Translations under genes and position numbers: made by a program | The notes under the pieces: generated by a model | The model's database searches: none | What the model was told of the DNA's origin: nothing | Seen by the model: only the letters and a program-made list of their open reading frames with translations | From: JANQGG01 sp964642175 | Lineage (GTDB): Bacteria > Bacteroidota > Chlorobiia > Chlorobiales > Chloroherpetonaceae | Length of the DNA: 64,000 nt | Direction of reading: 5' to 3' | NCBI GenBank assembly: GCA_964642175.1 | Contig: CAZXOK010000001.1 | Span: 620,001 to 684,000 of the forward strand | Shown here: in pieces, positions 27,369 through 35,587 of the stretch | Position numbering within the stretch: the stretch's first letter is position 1 | Layout: the number at the start of each line of letters is the position of its first letter

Positions 27369-28763
27369 ATGAAAATAACTCATAAGACTCGGCAAAGATC
27401 TATTAAAAGGATCGGTTACAATTTTTACTCATTGGGCGGCGGCATTTATCGTGTAAGTGGTCCCGATGGTGCATTAAGTGCCTACCTGGTTGAAACTTCA
27501 GCTGGTCTTATTCAGGTCAATACGGTTCCTGAGCTTTTAAAAACCTACTTCCCGCATTTACAAAAACTTCCGGTTGCCATTTGCATGACCGAGCCTGTGA
27601 TCAACCAGATCGGGGATACTCAAACCGGATTTGAATTTGAGTTGTGGCTCTCTCGATTTATTGATTTTCAATCGCCTCACCGGTTAAAGTTTATTGGACA
27701 AGAGCCTTATATTAAGAGTCTCTATACCCGTTTAGATATCACCATGAACGGCGATTTTGTTCAGGATGATCAAGGAAATAAACAGGTTAAATTTGTTGAC
27801 CGCAAATGGGTGGATGATGTCTTTGATTGGTGTCCGACAGACTCGACCCAAACCATAGGATCTGTGACTATAGATATGTCGAATCCAAAAGGTGTGAAAA
27901 TTTACGACAAAAACCATATAGTGTTCGACTCTGATGAATATTCAACAACTTTTCAGGACAATCTTGCTTCATTATATGTAGAAACCCTTCTTTCCCAGGT
28001 TCAACCACTTTATCATGATCAAAACACTCTGGGAATAACAGTCGGTGGTACTGGTATCGGCACTCGTCCGGGTATTACGAGTAATTTTATTTTCTATTAT
28101 GCCGATCGACTGGTATGGGTGGATCCACCGGCAAGACCATTTGAAAAAGCCGTTAAACATCAGGTTCATCCCGATGAGGTAACTGAGTATCTCATTACCC
28201 ACTGCCATGAGGATCATATTGAAGGATTCAGTGCCATTCTGAAACGTAAAATTGATCTTGGCTCAACATTACCCCTCATTTCTTCGCAACCGGTTTATGA
28301 CCAACTTCAGCAGATATTTAACCCGTTATTTGGTGATATAACCAAGCATATTACGTTTCTGGATATATACGACAGAAGCATTTTCAATAATTATTACGGA
28401 TGCAATATTGAAGCCAGGGAGAACTATCACACATTGCCAACCATAGGGCTTCGGCTGACATATAACGACCGTCAGATCAGTATCTCCGGAGATGTTCTCT
28501 ATCGCCGTGATATTATTGATGCGCGTTTGGCCAATGGCGATATCGACAAGGAGAATTACCACATTCAGTCTCCGGAATGGTTTGCCGAATCCGAGATTTT
28601 ACTTCACGATACAACCGTGGCAAAAGATCCGGTTCATACCGACCTGGAGGATGTTGAACAGATTGCCCAGGAACTGCCTCAGGTACAAGTATATTCATAC
28701 CATTTTGGGAACAGTTTTGAATCCAATTATCTGATCCCGGCATCAAATGGCCTGCGCTTGTAA
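27369..28763 (+). CDS. MBL-fold metallo-hydrolase with extended N-terminal region
   Basis: This 464-residue protein has the metallo-beta-lactamase zinc motif HCHEDH at residues 278-283, followed by SISGDVL (bridging Asp) and YSYHFGNSF (terminal His). About 200 residues precede the MBL core; the first 60 contain a strand pattern like an MBL N-terminal sheet (SLGGGIYRVSGPDG), so the core may be split by an insertion. Candidate substrates include phosphodiesters or thioesters; nothing specific can be named. It lies 24 bp after the carbonic anhydrase gene and is likely co-transcribed. Confidence 0.75.
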   Translation: MKITHKTRQRSIKRIGYNFYSLGGGIYRVSGPDGALSAYLVETSAGLIQVNTVPELLKTYFPHLQKLPVAICMTEPVINQIGDTQTGFEFELWLSRFIDFQSPHRLKFIGQEPYIKSLYTRLDITMNGDFVQDDQGNKQVKFVDRKWVDDVFDWCPTDSTQTIGSVTIDMSNPKGVKIYDKNHIVFDSDEYSTTFQDNLASLYVETLLSQVQPLYHDQNTLGITVGGTGIGTRPGITSNFIFYYADRLVWVDPPARPFEKAVKHQVHPDEVTEYLITHCHEDHIEGFSAILKRKIDLGSTLPLISSQPVYDQLQQIFNPLFGDITKHITFLDIYDRSIFNNYYGCNIEARENYHTLPTIGLRLTYNDRQISISGDVLYRRDIIDARLANGDIDKENYHIQSPEWFAESEILLHDTTVAKDPVHTDLEDVEQIAQELPQVQVYSYHFGNSFESNYLIPASNGLRL

Positions 28764-29000
28764 TACAACAGTGAATCATTTGAAAGCCTGAAATATTAGT
28801 AGTAACGTTAAGCAAGTGTCCTGCCTATTTTTTTTTGAAATGAATGCCTGCTCTCACTATATTCCTTTCATGATACGAGGTGTTTGTGCTTGTTTTTTTG
28901 ATAGTTTGTTACACCATCATGGACCTGCCTTATAAAAAACCACCATTGTTTATACATTCATGTTGGTCAGTTTGTAAAAGTATAACTCATTGGAGGAAGT

Positions 29001-29963
29001 ATGAATCAAAGCACTGCAAAAAATATTTTAATCGCAGCCGTTATATATATTATTTCACAGATTGTCTTAATCGTAACCCTGGGTAAGGATATTGAATTAA
29101 TCCTTCTTTCTTTCGGTCTGTTTGTAGCCAGTATTTTACTCCTTTTTTCATTACAGGCTTTTTCTCCCGGAAGGGTAAAGCTGGAGTCGGTGTCTATGCG
29201 CCGAGCCAATGCCGGCAAAGATGTTCAGGAGGATATGCTTGAAAAAGGGTATGCCATAGATGATGAATTTCTAAAGCAGAATCCGTTTAAAGGTTTATCC
29301 CGCAAGAAAACTCCTGGATTTGAATATACCCGACACAACAACGGGGAGTTTTCCTCACAGCCTGAAGCACCATCTGCCGCTCCTTCTCTTGAAACCATGA
29401 TCATCAGAAGTGCAAACATGTATGGCGGTGTTGAAAAAATGAAAGAAATGACTGATAAGATGGATGATAAAACCATTGAGCGAATGGCCAAACAAATGGG
29501 CTACAACTCGCATTCTGCCAATGAAGTCCGGCAAACACTGGAAACAGTAGTTCAAAGAAAAACTTCTGAGCAGCAGGTGAAGCATATGCCACATGAATCT
29601 GATCCTGAAACCTGCCATCCAAAAATCTCTCTCGATTCAAACAGTTTTAACGAGTACATAAAGCGTTGCATGTCGGGCGAGCAGGAAAAGTATCAAAGTG
29701 AACATGTTGTTGAAATTTTCGAAGATGCCAGCCTAACCAATGGTAAAATGGCAGCTGAGCCAACTGCAGCAACACAGGAAAAGACAATTCCTGCTAAAGT
29801 ATTAAAACGCATGCGAGGAATCCGTAAGAGCAATGGTGGCAAAATGAAATGCGAGAACTGCTCAAACCTGGATCGCCAAAATCAGGTATGCGGAAATGCA
29901 AACCTCGAAGTTGAGCCTACCGATGTTTGCGATGCATGGCAACCATATGGTGCAATTGGTTAA
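29001..29963 (+). CDS. Membrane-anchored hypothetical protein with C-terminal Cys motif
   Basis: The 320 residues start at an ATG with a good Shine-Dalgarno (TTGGAGGAAGT). Two adjacent membrane helices (about 9-28 and 32-51) form a hairpin anchor. The soluble part is charged and partly helical, and the last 35 residues contain CENCSNLDRQNQVC and a further Cys (DVCDAWQ), a likely zinc or iron-sulfur ligand set. I do not recognise the family. It overlaps the start of the rRNA-methyltransferase-like gene by 17 nt. Confidence 0.6.
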   Translation: MNQSTAKNILIAAVIYIISQIVLIVTLGKDIELILLSFGLFVASILLLFSLQAFSPGRVKLESVSMRRANAGKDVQEDMLEKGYAIDDEFLKQNPFKGLSRKKTPGFEYTRHNNGEFSSQPEAPSAAPSLETMIIRSANMYGGVEKMKEMTDKMDDKTIERMAKQMGYNSHSANEVRQTLETVVQRKTSEQQVKHMPHESDPETCHPKISLDSNSFNEYIKRCMSGEQEKYQSEHVVEIFEDASLTNGKMAAEPTAATQEKTIPAKVLKRMRGIRKSNGGKMKCENCSNLDRQNQVCGNANLEVEPTDVCDAWQPYGAIG

Positions 29964-30753
29964 TGTACCGGCAATAAGCCAGCAAAAACGGCGTTATGCA
30001 GCGAGATTAAAGCAAAAAAAATTTCGAGATCAGGAAAAATGTTTTCTAGCTGAAGGCCTCAGAACCATTTCTGAATTGCTCAAAGCCTTGCCTCAGAAGG
30101 ATATGCTTGAGCTGGTGGTTGTAAGCGAGGGCTTTAAATATTGGGATAATCTGGATAATGCTGTTTTTGACCGGTTATATTCAGCACCTGAAAAAGACTT
30201 TAAAAGTATTTCCGATACCGAACACTCACAGGGCATTTGTGCGGTATTCAAACAACCACAATTAGATCTGGCTCATCATCTTGAGTTGTTGGCTTGGGTT
30301 AAACAATCCCTGATTGTGGTATGTGATGGTATTCAGGATCCGGGTAACCTTGGCACGATTATGAGGACTTCGGCCTGGTTTGGAGCCGACCTGTTTGTAT
30401 GCGGCAATTCAACTGTTGATGCTTTCAACCCAAAAACAGTTAGAGCTTCAGCTGGTTGTTTCTATGCCTTGCCATTGATTCAGCAAACCGATTTAATCGA
30501 ACTCTTACCAGATCTCAAATCTTCAGGTTATCATATTCTGGCATCAGGATTACATGGTGTGGATGCAAACTGCCTAAAACGGTCCCAAAAATCAGTAATT
30601 GTATTGGGTAATGAGGGAAAAGGTGTTTCCCGGGATATTATAAACCTTGCCGATCAGGTTGTGACAATCAAGGGGAAGCCGGAGGCCGTTGAATCCTTGA
30701 ATGCCTCTGTTTCGGCCGGCATACTGATTTCGTTATTTTCTAACGCCAGCTAA
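29947..30753 (+). CDS. TrmH/SpoU-family RNA 2'-O-methyltransferase
   Basis: About 268 residues from the ATG at 29947; the frame extends upstream but the family N-terminus (QQKRRYAARLKQKKFRDQEKCFLAEGLRTI) follows this ATG. The SPOUT knot motifs are present: CDGIQDPGNLGTIMRTSAWFG, IVLGNEGKGVS, and SLNASVSAGILI. Such enzymes methylate tRNA or 23S rRNA ribose 2'-OH using S-adenosylmethionine. An N-terminal substrate-binding domain (about 1-95) is present. The specific target cannot be told from sequence. Confidence 0.9.
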   Translation: MVQLVNVPAISQQKRRYAARLKQKKFRDQEKCFLAEGLRTISELLKALPQKDMLELVVVSEGFKYWDNLDNAVFDRLYSAPEKDFKSISDTEHSQGICAVFKQPQLDLAHHLELLAWVKQSLIVVCDGIQDPGNLGTIMRTSAWFGADLFVCGNSTVDAFNPKTVRASAGCFYALPLIQQTDLIELLPDLKSSGYHILASGLHGVDANCLKRSQKSVIVLGNEGKGVSRDIINLADQVVTIKGKPEAVESLNASVSAGILISLFSNAS

Positions 30754-30767
30754 TTCTAAACCCATCT

Positions 30768-31787
30768 ATGGGAGAATTTAAAAAACCACCTCAGCTCAAC
30801 AATGCCAACGGCCAGCAGCGCCGGGTGGGCGTTGAAATAGAGTTTGCGAAAATGGATCTGGAAACAGCCACCAGTATTACGCATAAACTTTTTGGTGGTC
30901 AGGTACATCAAGTTTCGCCTTTTGAGTACAGGATTGAAGACGCACGTTACGGTAATTTTAAGGTGGTTCTCGATTCGGCCATTGTTCGCGACAATGCCTA
31001 TAAAAAAGTTCTGGGCAGTTTAGGTATAAAATTTACCTCGGAAACACGCAGCAATTTTGAGGATCTGGTCACAAAAGTCTCAAATACCATTGTCCCTTAC
31101 GAAATTATCACCCCGCCTATTCCCATTTCGCAGTTAGAGGTGATCGAAGAACTCAGGCAGGCACTTCATTTTGGCAATGCCCATGGCACAAAAGCTTCAC
31201 CGTTTTCGGCGTTTGGCCTGCATTTTAATCCCGAAACACCAACCCTTAACGATACCGGATTGTTGTTGAATTTCATTCGCGCTTATATACTCTTACATGA
31301 GTGGTTGCTTAAAATCAGTAATGTGGACTTTAAGCGCAAGATCAGCCCGTTTATAGATCACTTCGAAAATGATTACATCCACTATGTCCTTAATCCGGCC
31401 TACAAACCCGATATGCGGCACCTGATTAAGGATTATGTGTACTACAATCCCACAAGACACCGGGCACTGGATATGCTGCCATTGTTTGCTGTTATAGATG
31501 AACAGGCCATCGGCAAAGAAGAGTTGGAAAAAATGCTGATCAAGAGACGCCCCACATTTCATTATCGGTTGCCAAATTCTATGCTGGAGCATCCCGACTG
31601 GCGGATCTCAACCGAATGGAACCGGTGGGTGTTGGTGGAAACCCTGGCCAATGATCCGGCACTGATCTCTGAATTGACTGCGGAGTTTATTGATAGCAAG
31701 GCTCAAAGTTTTGAAAAACTTAACGGGCATTGGATTGGATTAATATCCGAAAGCATCCGGAAACTGGAGAGTAAAATCCCCACTTGA
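30768..31787 (+). CDS. Putative amidoligase-family protein
   Basis: The 339 residues contain the glutamine-synthetase-like amidoligase start RRVGVEIEFAKMDLETA and later conserved pieces (ILHEWLLKISNVDFKRKISPF, RHRALDMLPLFAVI, RRPTFHYRLPNSML). Members of this COOH-NH2 ligase group are predicted to form amide bonds in peptides or modify small molecules. A class II glutamine amidotransferase or gamma-glutamyl cyclotransferase partner, often found beside them, is not visible. The gene is 14 bp after the TrmH-family gene. Confidence 0.7.
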   Translation: MGEFKKPPQLNNANGQQRRVGVEIEFAKMDLETATSITHKLFGGQVHQVSPFEYRIEDARYGNFKVVLDSAIVRDNAYKKVLGSLGIKFTSETRSNFEDLVTKVSNTIVPYEIITPPIPISQLEVIEELRQALHFGNAHGTKASPFSAFGLHFNPETPTLNDTGLLLNFIRAYILLHEWLLKISNVDFKRKISPFIDHFENDYIHYVLNPAYKPDMRHLIKDYVYYNPTRHRALDMLPLFAVIDEQAIGKEELEKMLIKRRPTFHYRLPNSMLEHPDWRISTEWNRWVLVETLANDPALISELTAEFIDSKAQSFEKLNGHWIGLISESIRKLESKIPT

Positions 31788-31887
31788 GGTTTTGGTTGAG
31801 ATGGTTATTTAACGTGTATCATAAGTAATCATTCTCGTTGGCAAGTTTTATTATGATTCTCTGTTCATTTTCTTATGTCGTTAAAAC

Positions 31888-32219
31888 CTAAAAAAAGTCT
31901 ATCATCTGTTCAAAGAGGCAGAAGAAAATAAATCAGAGCTTTTTTACCATTGCTTGTTTTGCTGGAACTGATATGGGTATAGGAAGCTGTATATAACATT
32001 GGAAGAGAAGATATAATCGACTCAATAGCCGATTTGTTCTATATGCCCATTTTTGATTTTCAGCATAAACCGGTTTTACAAGAATTTATTCTAAATGCTA
32101 CTGAAGACTCTCATGATCTCTCAGACATTATTATTCCACATTGTGCTAAACAAAACGGTTGCCAGACTGTGCTGGCTTTAGATAAAAAAGCCTCTAAACC
32201 AAGTTGTTTGACCTTTTGA
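31888..32219 (+). pseudogene. Decayed PIN-domain (VapC-like) ribonuclease gene
   Basis: Piecewise translation gives KVYHLFKEAEENKSELF, then after a one-base frame change in the T-run near 31940 the continuation LPLLVLLELIWV, then an in-frame stop TAG at 31980-31982, then EAVYNIGREDIIDSI and a C-terminal part with DLSDIIIPHCAKQNGC and QTVLALDKKASK. This is the layout of a PIN-domain toxin (acidic catalytic residues E, D and D), with a frameshift, a stop and no intact N-terminus. No antitoxin is visible. Confidence 0.7.
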
Positions 32220-32397
32220 AATAAAGCACACAGCTGAGAGACTTCCTTATCATATCAAAAAACCCCCTCATCTTTGACGAAGCTAACCCAATAAATCCTC
32301 CCCCAACTATCCCATTTTTAGCCTTACCCGAGTCTTGCCGAAGTGCCCAAATCACCCTAATGCAAAAAAAATCAAAAGAGGTAAATAAAAAACGCCT

Positions 32398-32432
32398 TGT
32401 GATACATTTGTGATTTTATGCGGATATCTTAG
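32398..32432 (+). promoter_or_regulatory. Shared operator/promoter element, copy 1 (sHdr operon)
   Basis: The 17-bp TGTGATACATTTGTGAT contains TGTGAT twice in the same orientation, 11 bp apart. A -10-like box TATCTTAG starts 27 bp after the element start. The identical 17 bp and identical spacing recur at 48898 and 54536. The first sHdr ATG is 143 bp downstream of the repeat. Transcription would begin near 32437-32440. The regulator is unknown. Confidence 0.72.
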
Positions 32433-32436
32433 GTCT

Positions 32437-32463
32437 AAATGCAAATCAACACTATTTGCATTT
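32437..32463 (+). repeat. Inverted repeat in the sHdr leader
   Basis: AAATGCAAAT-CAACACT-ATTTGCATTT is a perfect 10-bp inverted repeat near the predicted 5' end of the sHdr transcript. It could be an operator or an RNA hairpin. ATGCAA also occurs shortly after the -10 box in the two other promoter copies. Confidence 0.6.
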
Positions 32464-32556
32464 GGAAAACAAGGAGATCAGTAAGCCTTAGTAAGAACGT
32501 TAGGGTAATGAGGCATCATAATTGCCATCTTTTGTAAGCGATAAAACGATAGAAAT

Positions 32557-33285
32557 ATGTCTAGAGTAATCTACAGGGATAATAAGTATAAAGATGTCCC
32601 ATACGAAACGAAGCTGGATCTGTTTAATCAGGTGAAAGCAGATATCCGTTGGAAAGATGTCATGAAAGGATGTTTTGAGTGTGGGGTTTGTGTTGGTGCG
32701 TGTCCAACTGCCCGGTTTTGTGATTTTTCACCCCGGGTAATTGTGCAAACTCTTTCCAGAGAAGATGTGGATTCATTTTATGAATTAATGAACGATATGA
32801 TTTGGGATTGCTCCCAGTGCTTTTCAAGTACTCGATGCCCAAGGCAGAACAGTCCGGGAGGTATTGTAACTATTATGCGCGAAGTGGCTGTGAAAAACGG
32901 GTTGGAATCGGCTAAGGATGCCTTAAAGACATATAGCCGTATCATCTACAAGGTGATGTCGACCGGTACTCAGGTAGCTCCCGATATGCTTCAGCCCGAC
33001 TTTTTCCCTGATTGGGGGCCCAATGTAAAAGTGGTCGCAGATAATCTGGATGTATGGCGCCGTGCTATTCCGCCAGATACCCTGCACACTACAGAGCTTG
33101 CCTGGGATGTAAGCCAGAAAACCAAGTTTCAGCTTTACATGATTTTCAAGCTTACCGGTAATTTGGATCTTATAGAGCAAGTTGATGAAGGCATTTATGA
33201 CATCCTGGGTGAAACCATTGAAGAATTGATGGAAGAGTATGATGTGGATGCTGATGAAGTGGAAAACATTTTAGAAGAAAAATAA
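32557..33285 (+). CDS. shdrC1: sHdr complex iron-sulfur subunit, HdrC1-like
   Basis: This 242-residue soluble protein is the first gene of the sulfur-oxidising heterodisulfide-reductase-like operon. It has one classical 4Fe-4S site CFECGVCVGACP (C39, C42, C45, C49). The second site, normally CxxCxxCxxxCP, reads CSQCFSSTRCP (C85, C88, C94): the third Cys is Ser and the spacing is one residue short. In the family, HdrC carries electrons between HdrB and HdrA. The C-terminus is acidic. No Shine-Dalgarno precedes the ATG, unlike the next genes. Identity rests on motifs and on the order C-B-A that follows. Confidence 0.85.
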   Translation: MSRVIYRDNKYKDVPYETKLDLFNQVKADIRWKDVMKGCFECGVCVGACPTARFCDFSPRVIVQTLSREDVDSFYELMNDMIWDCSQCFSSTRCPRQNSPGGIVTIMREVAVKNGLESAKDALKTYSRIIYKVMSTGTQVAPDMLQPDFFPDWGPNVKVVADNLDVWRRAIPPDTLHTTELAWDVSQKTKFQLYMIFKLTGNLDLIEQVDEGIYDILGETIEELMEEYDVDADEVENILEEK

Positions 33286-33300
33286 ATCGCAGGAGGAATA

Positions 33301-34503
33301 GTGGTAAATCAAACAACAACAAATTCTAAGTCGGCCAGTTTTATTGGTTTGGATCAACGCAAATTCAACCGTAAGCCAAATAAGAAATCAATAGATTATC
33401 GCGCAGAGCTTTTTGAGTTGGAAGAAAAAGGTGAACTGGAAGTTATTCGTGTGCCGGAGCCTTATGTAGAAGTGATGACAAAGTATGGAAAGATGAAAAA
33501 GATCCCTCTGCAAGGCGGATGGCATCACAAATCATGCGGACAGTGTGGTCATATCCCGGGATATCCCACCTCAATTTACTGGTTGCACCGTCAGTTTAAC
33601 CTGGACTATTTTGATCCGAAAGATCAGACTTCATGTACGGCCTGGAACTACTATGCATCATCGGCATCGAATGTACCGGCGCAGGCTGCAATTGCGGTGC
33701 GTAATTTCTCACAGGCAAAGGTAGACGGGTATTTCCCTTATATCCACTGTGGAACCAGTTACGGACACTACAAAGAAACCCGCGAGCAGCTCTTGCATTA
33801 CCCCGAATTGCGCAAACAAGTCAGAGAGATCATGAACCGTCTGGATATGCCGTTTGCATTTCCTGAAGAGATCGTGCATTACTCCGAGTGGTTGCATGTT
33901 ATGCGCCATAAAATTGCAGATCGTAAGGTTCTGGACCTGAGCAATATTACCGTTACAGTTCATCCGGCATGTCATTATCACAAGTTGATCTCTGAAGATG
34001 CCATTTACGAAGATGATTACTACAACGGACAGCGAACGGCTGTTATGACAGCCATTGCTGATGAGCTCGGCGCCAACGTGGCCGATTACTCAACCTGGCA
34101 TGATTGCTGCGGATTCGGATTCCGTCATATTTTGGTGAGCCGCGAGTTCTCCAGGTCGTTTGCTGCTACACGTAAGATTGAGCGTATGAAAGAGGAAGCC
34201 AATCCGGATGTATTGCTTACACAGGATACCGGTTGTCTAACCACACTTGATAAAAGTCAGTTTGCGGCAAAAGCCCACAATTGTAATGTAGGCTTGCCGG
34301 TCATGAGCGATGTTCAGTTTGCGGCACTGGCCATGGGCGCTCATCCATATAAGGTTGTCCAGCTTCACTGGCATGGAATAAACCACAAGCCGCTTTTAGA
34401 AAAAATGGGAATTGATGCCGATAAGGCATGGGCAGAGTTTGAAGAATCTCTGGACCCAATTAAATCTGGTCAAAAACAATTTTTAACATGGGAGGATGTT
34501 TAA
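33301..34503 (+). CDS. shdrB1: sHdr complex catalytic-type subunit, HdrB1-like
   Basis: This 400-residue protein starts at GTG 33301, preceded by a strong AGGAGG at 33292-33297. It has CCG-domain cysteine clusters typical of HdrB: HKSCGQCGHIPGYP, TSCTAWNYY, HPACHYHKL, WHDCCGFGF and DTGCLTTLD. In HdrB these bind the unusual cubane clusters that handle sulfur bonds; in the sHdr system it is proposed to act on sulfur bound to a carrier. An N-terminal extension of about 70 basic residues precedes the domain. The stop overlaps the next start (TAATG). Confidence 0.85.
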   Translation: MVNQTTTNSKSASFIGLDQRKFNRKPNKKSIDYRAELFELEEKGELEVIRVPEPYVEVMTKYGKMKKIPLQGGWHHKSCGQCGHIPGYPTSIYWLHRQFNLDYFDPKDQTSCTAWNYYASSASNVPAQAAIAVRNFSQAKVDGYFPYIHCGTSYGHYKETREQLLHYPELRKQVREIMNRLDMPFAFPEEIVHYSEWLHVMRHKIADRKVLDLSNITVTVHPACHYHKLISEDAIYEDDYYNGQRTAVMTAIADELGANVADYSTWHDCCGFGFRHILVSREFSRSFAATRKIERMKEEANPDVLLTQDTGCLTTLDKSQFAAKAHNCNVGLPVMSDVQFAALAMGAHPYKVVQLHWHGINHKPLLEKMGIDADKAWAEFEESLDPIKSGQKQFLTWEDV

Positions 34504-35549
34504 TGGCTGATAATCCAATTTTAGTTATCGGTGGTGGCCCTGCAGGGCTTGCTGCTGCAAAAGGAGTTGCGGATTTAGGCCGCAAAGCAATTCTGGTTGA
34601 GAAACACGACGCTTTAGGCGGTACTCCTATACAGGAGCATTATGCCGCATTAACACCTGATTTCAGAAATGCTGAAGATGCTATGGGTGAAATGATCCAG
34701 GCTGTAACGGGTTATGATGGCATTGAAGTCCTGACAAGCAGCACAGTAACTTCTGTTGAAGGCCAAGGAGCAAACATAAAAGTAAATGTACAGAATGGCT
34801 CCGGCAGCAAATCTATAGATGTGTCTGGCGTGATCGTAAGCACCGGGTTTGAGCACTTTGATCCCGGCCACGAAACCCAGGTGTATGGGTACTACGAGTA
34901 CGATGATGTGATTACCCTGACTGATGCCGAAAAAATGCTCAAAGAGCACAAGTTTGTAAGGCCTTCCAACGGGGAAACACCCGAAAGTGTTTGCTTTATC
35001 CAGTGTGTTGGCAGCCGCGATCGCCAGATTGGCAATCAGTGGTGTTCCAAAGTTTGTTGTGGTATTGCATCTAAAGATGCCATTGAAATCAAGCAGATCC
35101 TCCCCGATGCCAAAGTCTTTGTGTTCTATATCGATTTGCGTGCTTACGGGTGCTGGGAAGATGAGCTGTACTGGAAGGCCCAGGAAGAATACAAAGTCAA
35201 CTACATCAAAGGTATTGTTACCGAAATCACCCGACAGGGCGATAAGCTGATTGTAAAGGGTGAAGATACCACGATGGGGCGTCCGATGGAAATCCCGATG
35301 GATGTGGTTGTGCTTTCAACCGGTATGTCGCCAAGTGAAGGGACAAAAGATATGGCCAGTGTATTTAACCTGCGGTTAGAGTCGCATGGGTATATCGCTA
35401 CTATAGGCGGACCGCTTAATACGGTTGAAACATCTGTGCCCGGCATTTTTGTTGCCGGAGCAGCTACCGGCCCTGCCGATCTTGAAGATTCGGTTTCTAT
35501 GGGCGGTAATGCGGCCATGAAGGCATGTGCATTTGCCATGAAAAATTAA
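34503..35549 (+). CDS. shdrA: sHdr complex flavoprotein, HdrA-like
   Basis: About 348 residues from ATG 34503, preceded by GGGAGG. The FAD-binding Rossmann start PILVIGGGPAGLAAA is at the N-terminus, and a 4Fe-4S site CFIQCVGSRDRQI followed by WCSKVCCGIASKDA lies near residues 160-190. It ends in a typical second FAD motif (GIFVAGAATGPADLEDSV). It is much shorter than methanogen HdrA (no extra ferredoxin domain), which is usual for the sulfur-oxidiser form. It should be the electron-bifurcation-type or electron-transfer core of the complex. Confidence 0.86.
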   Translation: MADNPILVIGGGPAGLAAAKGVADLGRKAILVEKHDALGGTPIQEHYAALTPDFRNAEDAMGEMIQAVTGYDGIEVLTSSTVTSVEGQGANIKVNVQNGSGSKSIDVSGVIVSTGFEHFDPGHETQVYGYYEYDDVITLTDAEKMLKEHKFVRPSNGETPESVCFIQCVGSRDRQIGNQWCSKVCCGIASKDAIEIKQILPDAKVFVFYIDLRAYGCWEDELYWKAQEEYKVNYIKGIVTEITRQGDKLIVKGEDTTMGRPMEIPMDVVVLSTGMSPSEGTKDMASVFNLRLESHGYIATIGGPLNTVETSVPGIFVAGAATGPADLEDSVSMGGNAAMKACAFAMKN

Positions 35550-35587
35550 TCTTTATCCGATGGAAATAATAATGTGGAGGAAAATCA

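Larger units (their letters stand above)
31788..32556. other. Long intergenic region between the amidoligase and sHdr genes
   Basis: This 769-bp stretch contains no intact gene. It holds a decayed PIN-domain gene (31888-32219), then about 178 bp with nothing recognisable, then the sHdr promoter element (32398-32432) and a 10-bp inverted repeat (32437-32463), followed by a leader of about 90 bp. Confidence 0.7.

Noticed and set aside
28880..29086. Plus-strand frame of 68 codons before the 29001 gene
   Set aside because: It overlaps the start of the well-supported gene at 29001, has low-complexity content and no family pattern; the good Shine-Dalgarno belongs to the 29001 start.
32034..32219. 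Short stand-alone gene of 61 codons
   Set aside because: Its translation is the C-terminal part of a PIN domain whose upstream parts are visible in other frames, so it is a pseudogene fragment rather than an intact gene.
34503..35549. Methanogen-type HdrA (electron-bifurcating Hdr) or QmoA
   Set aside because: The protein is much shorter, lacks the extra ferredoxin domains, and the order C1-B1-A followed by an HdrC2B2 fusion, etf and lbpA points to the sulfur-oxidising variant.
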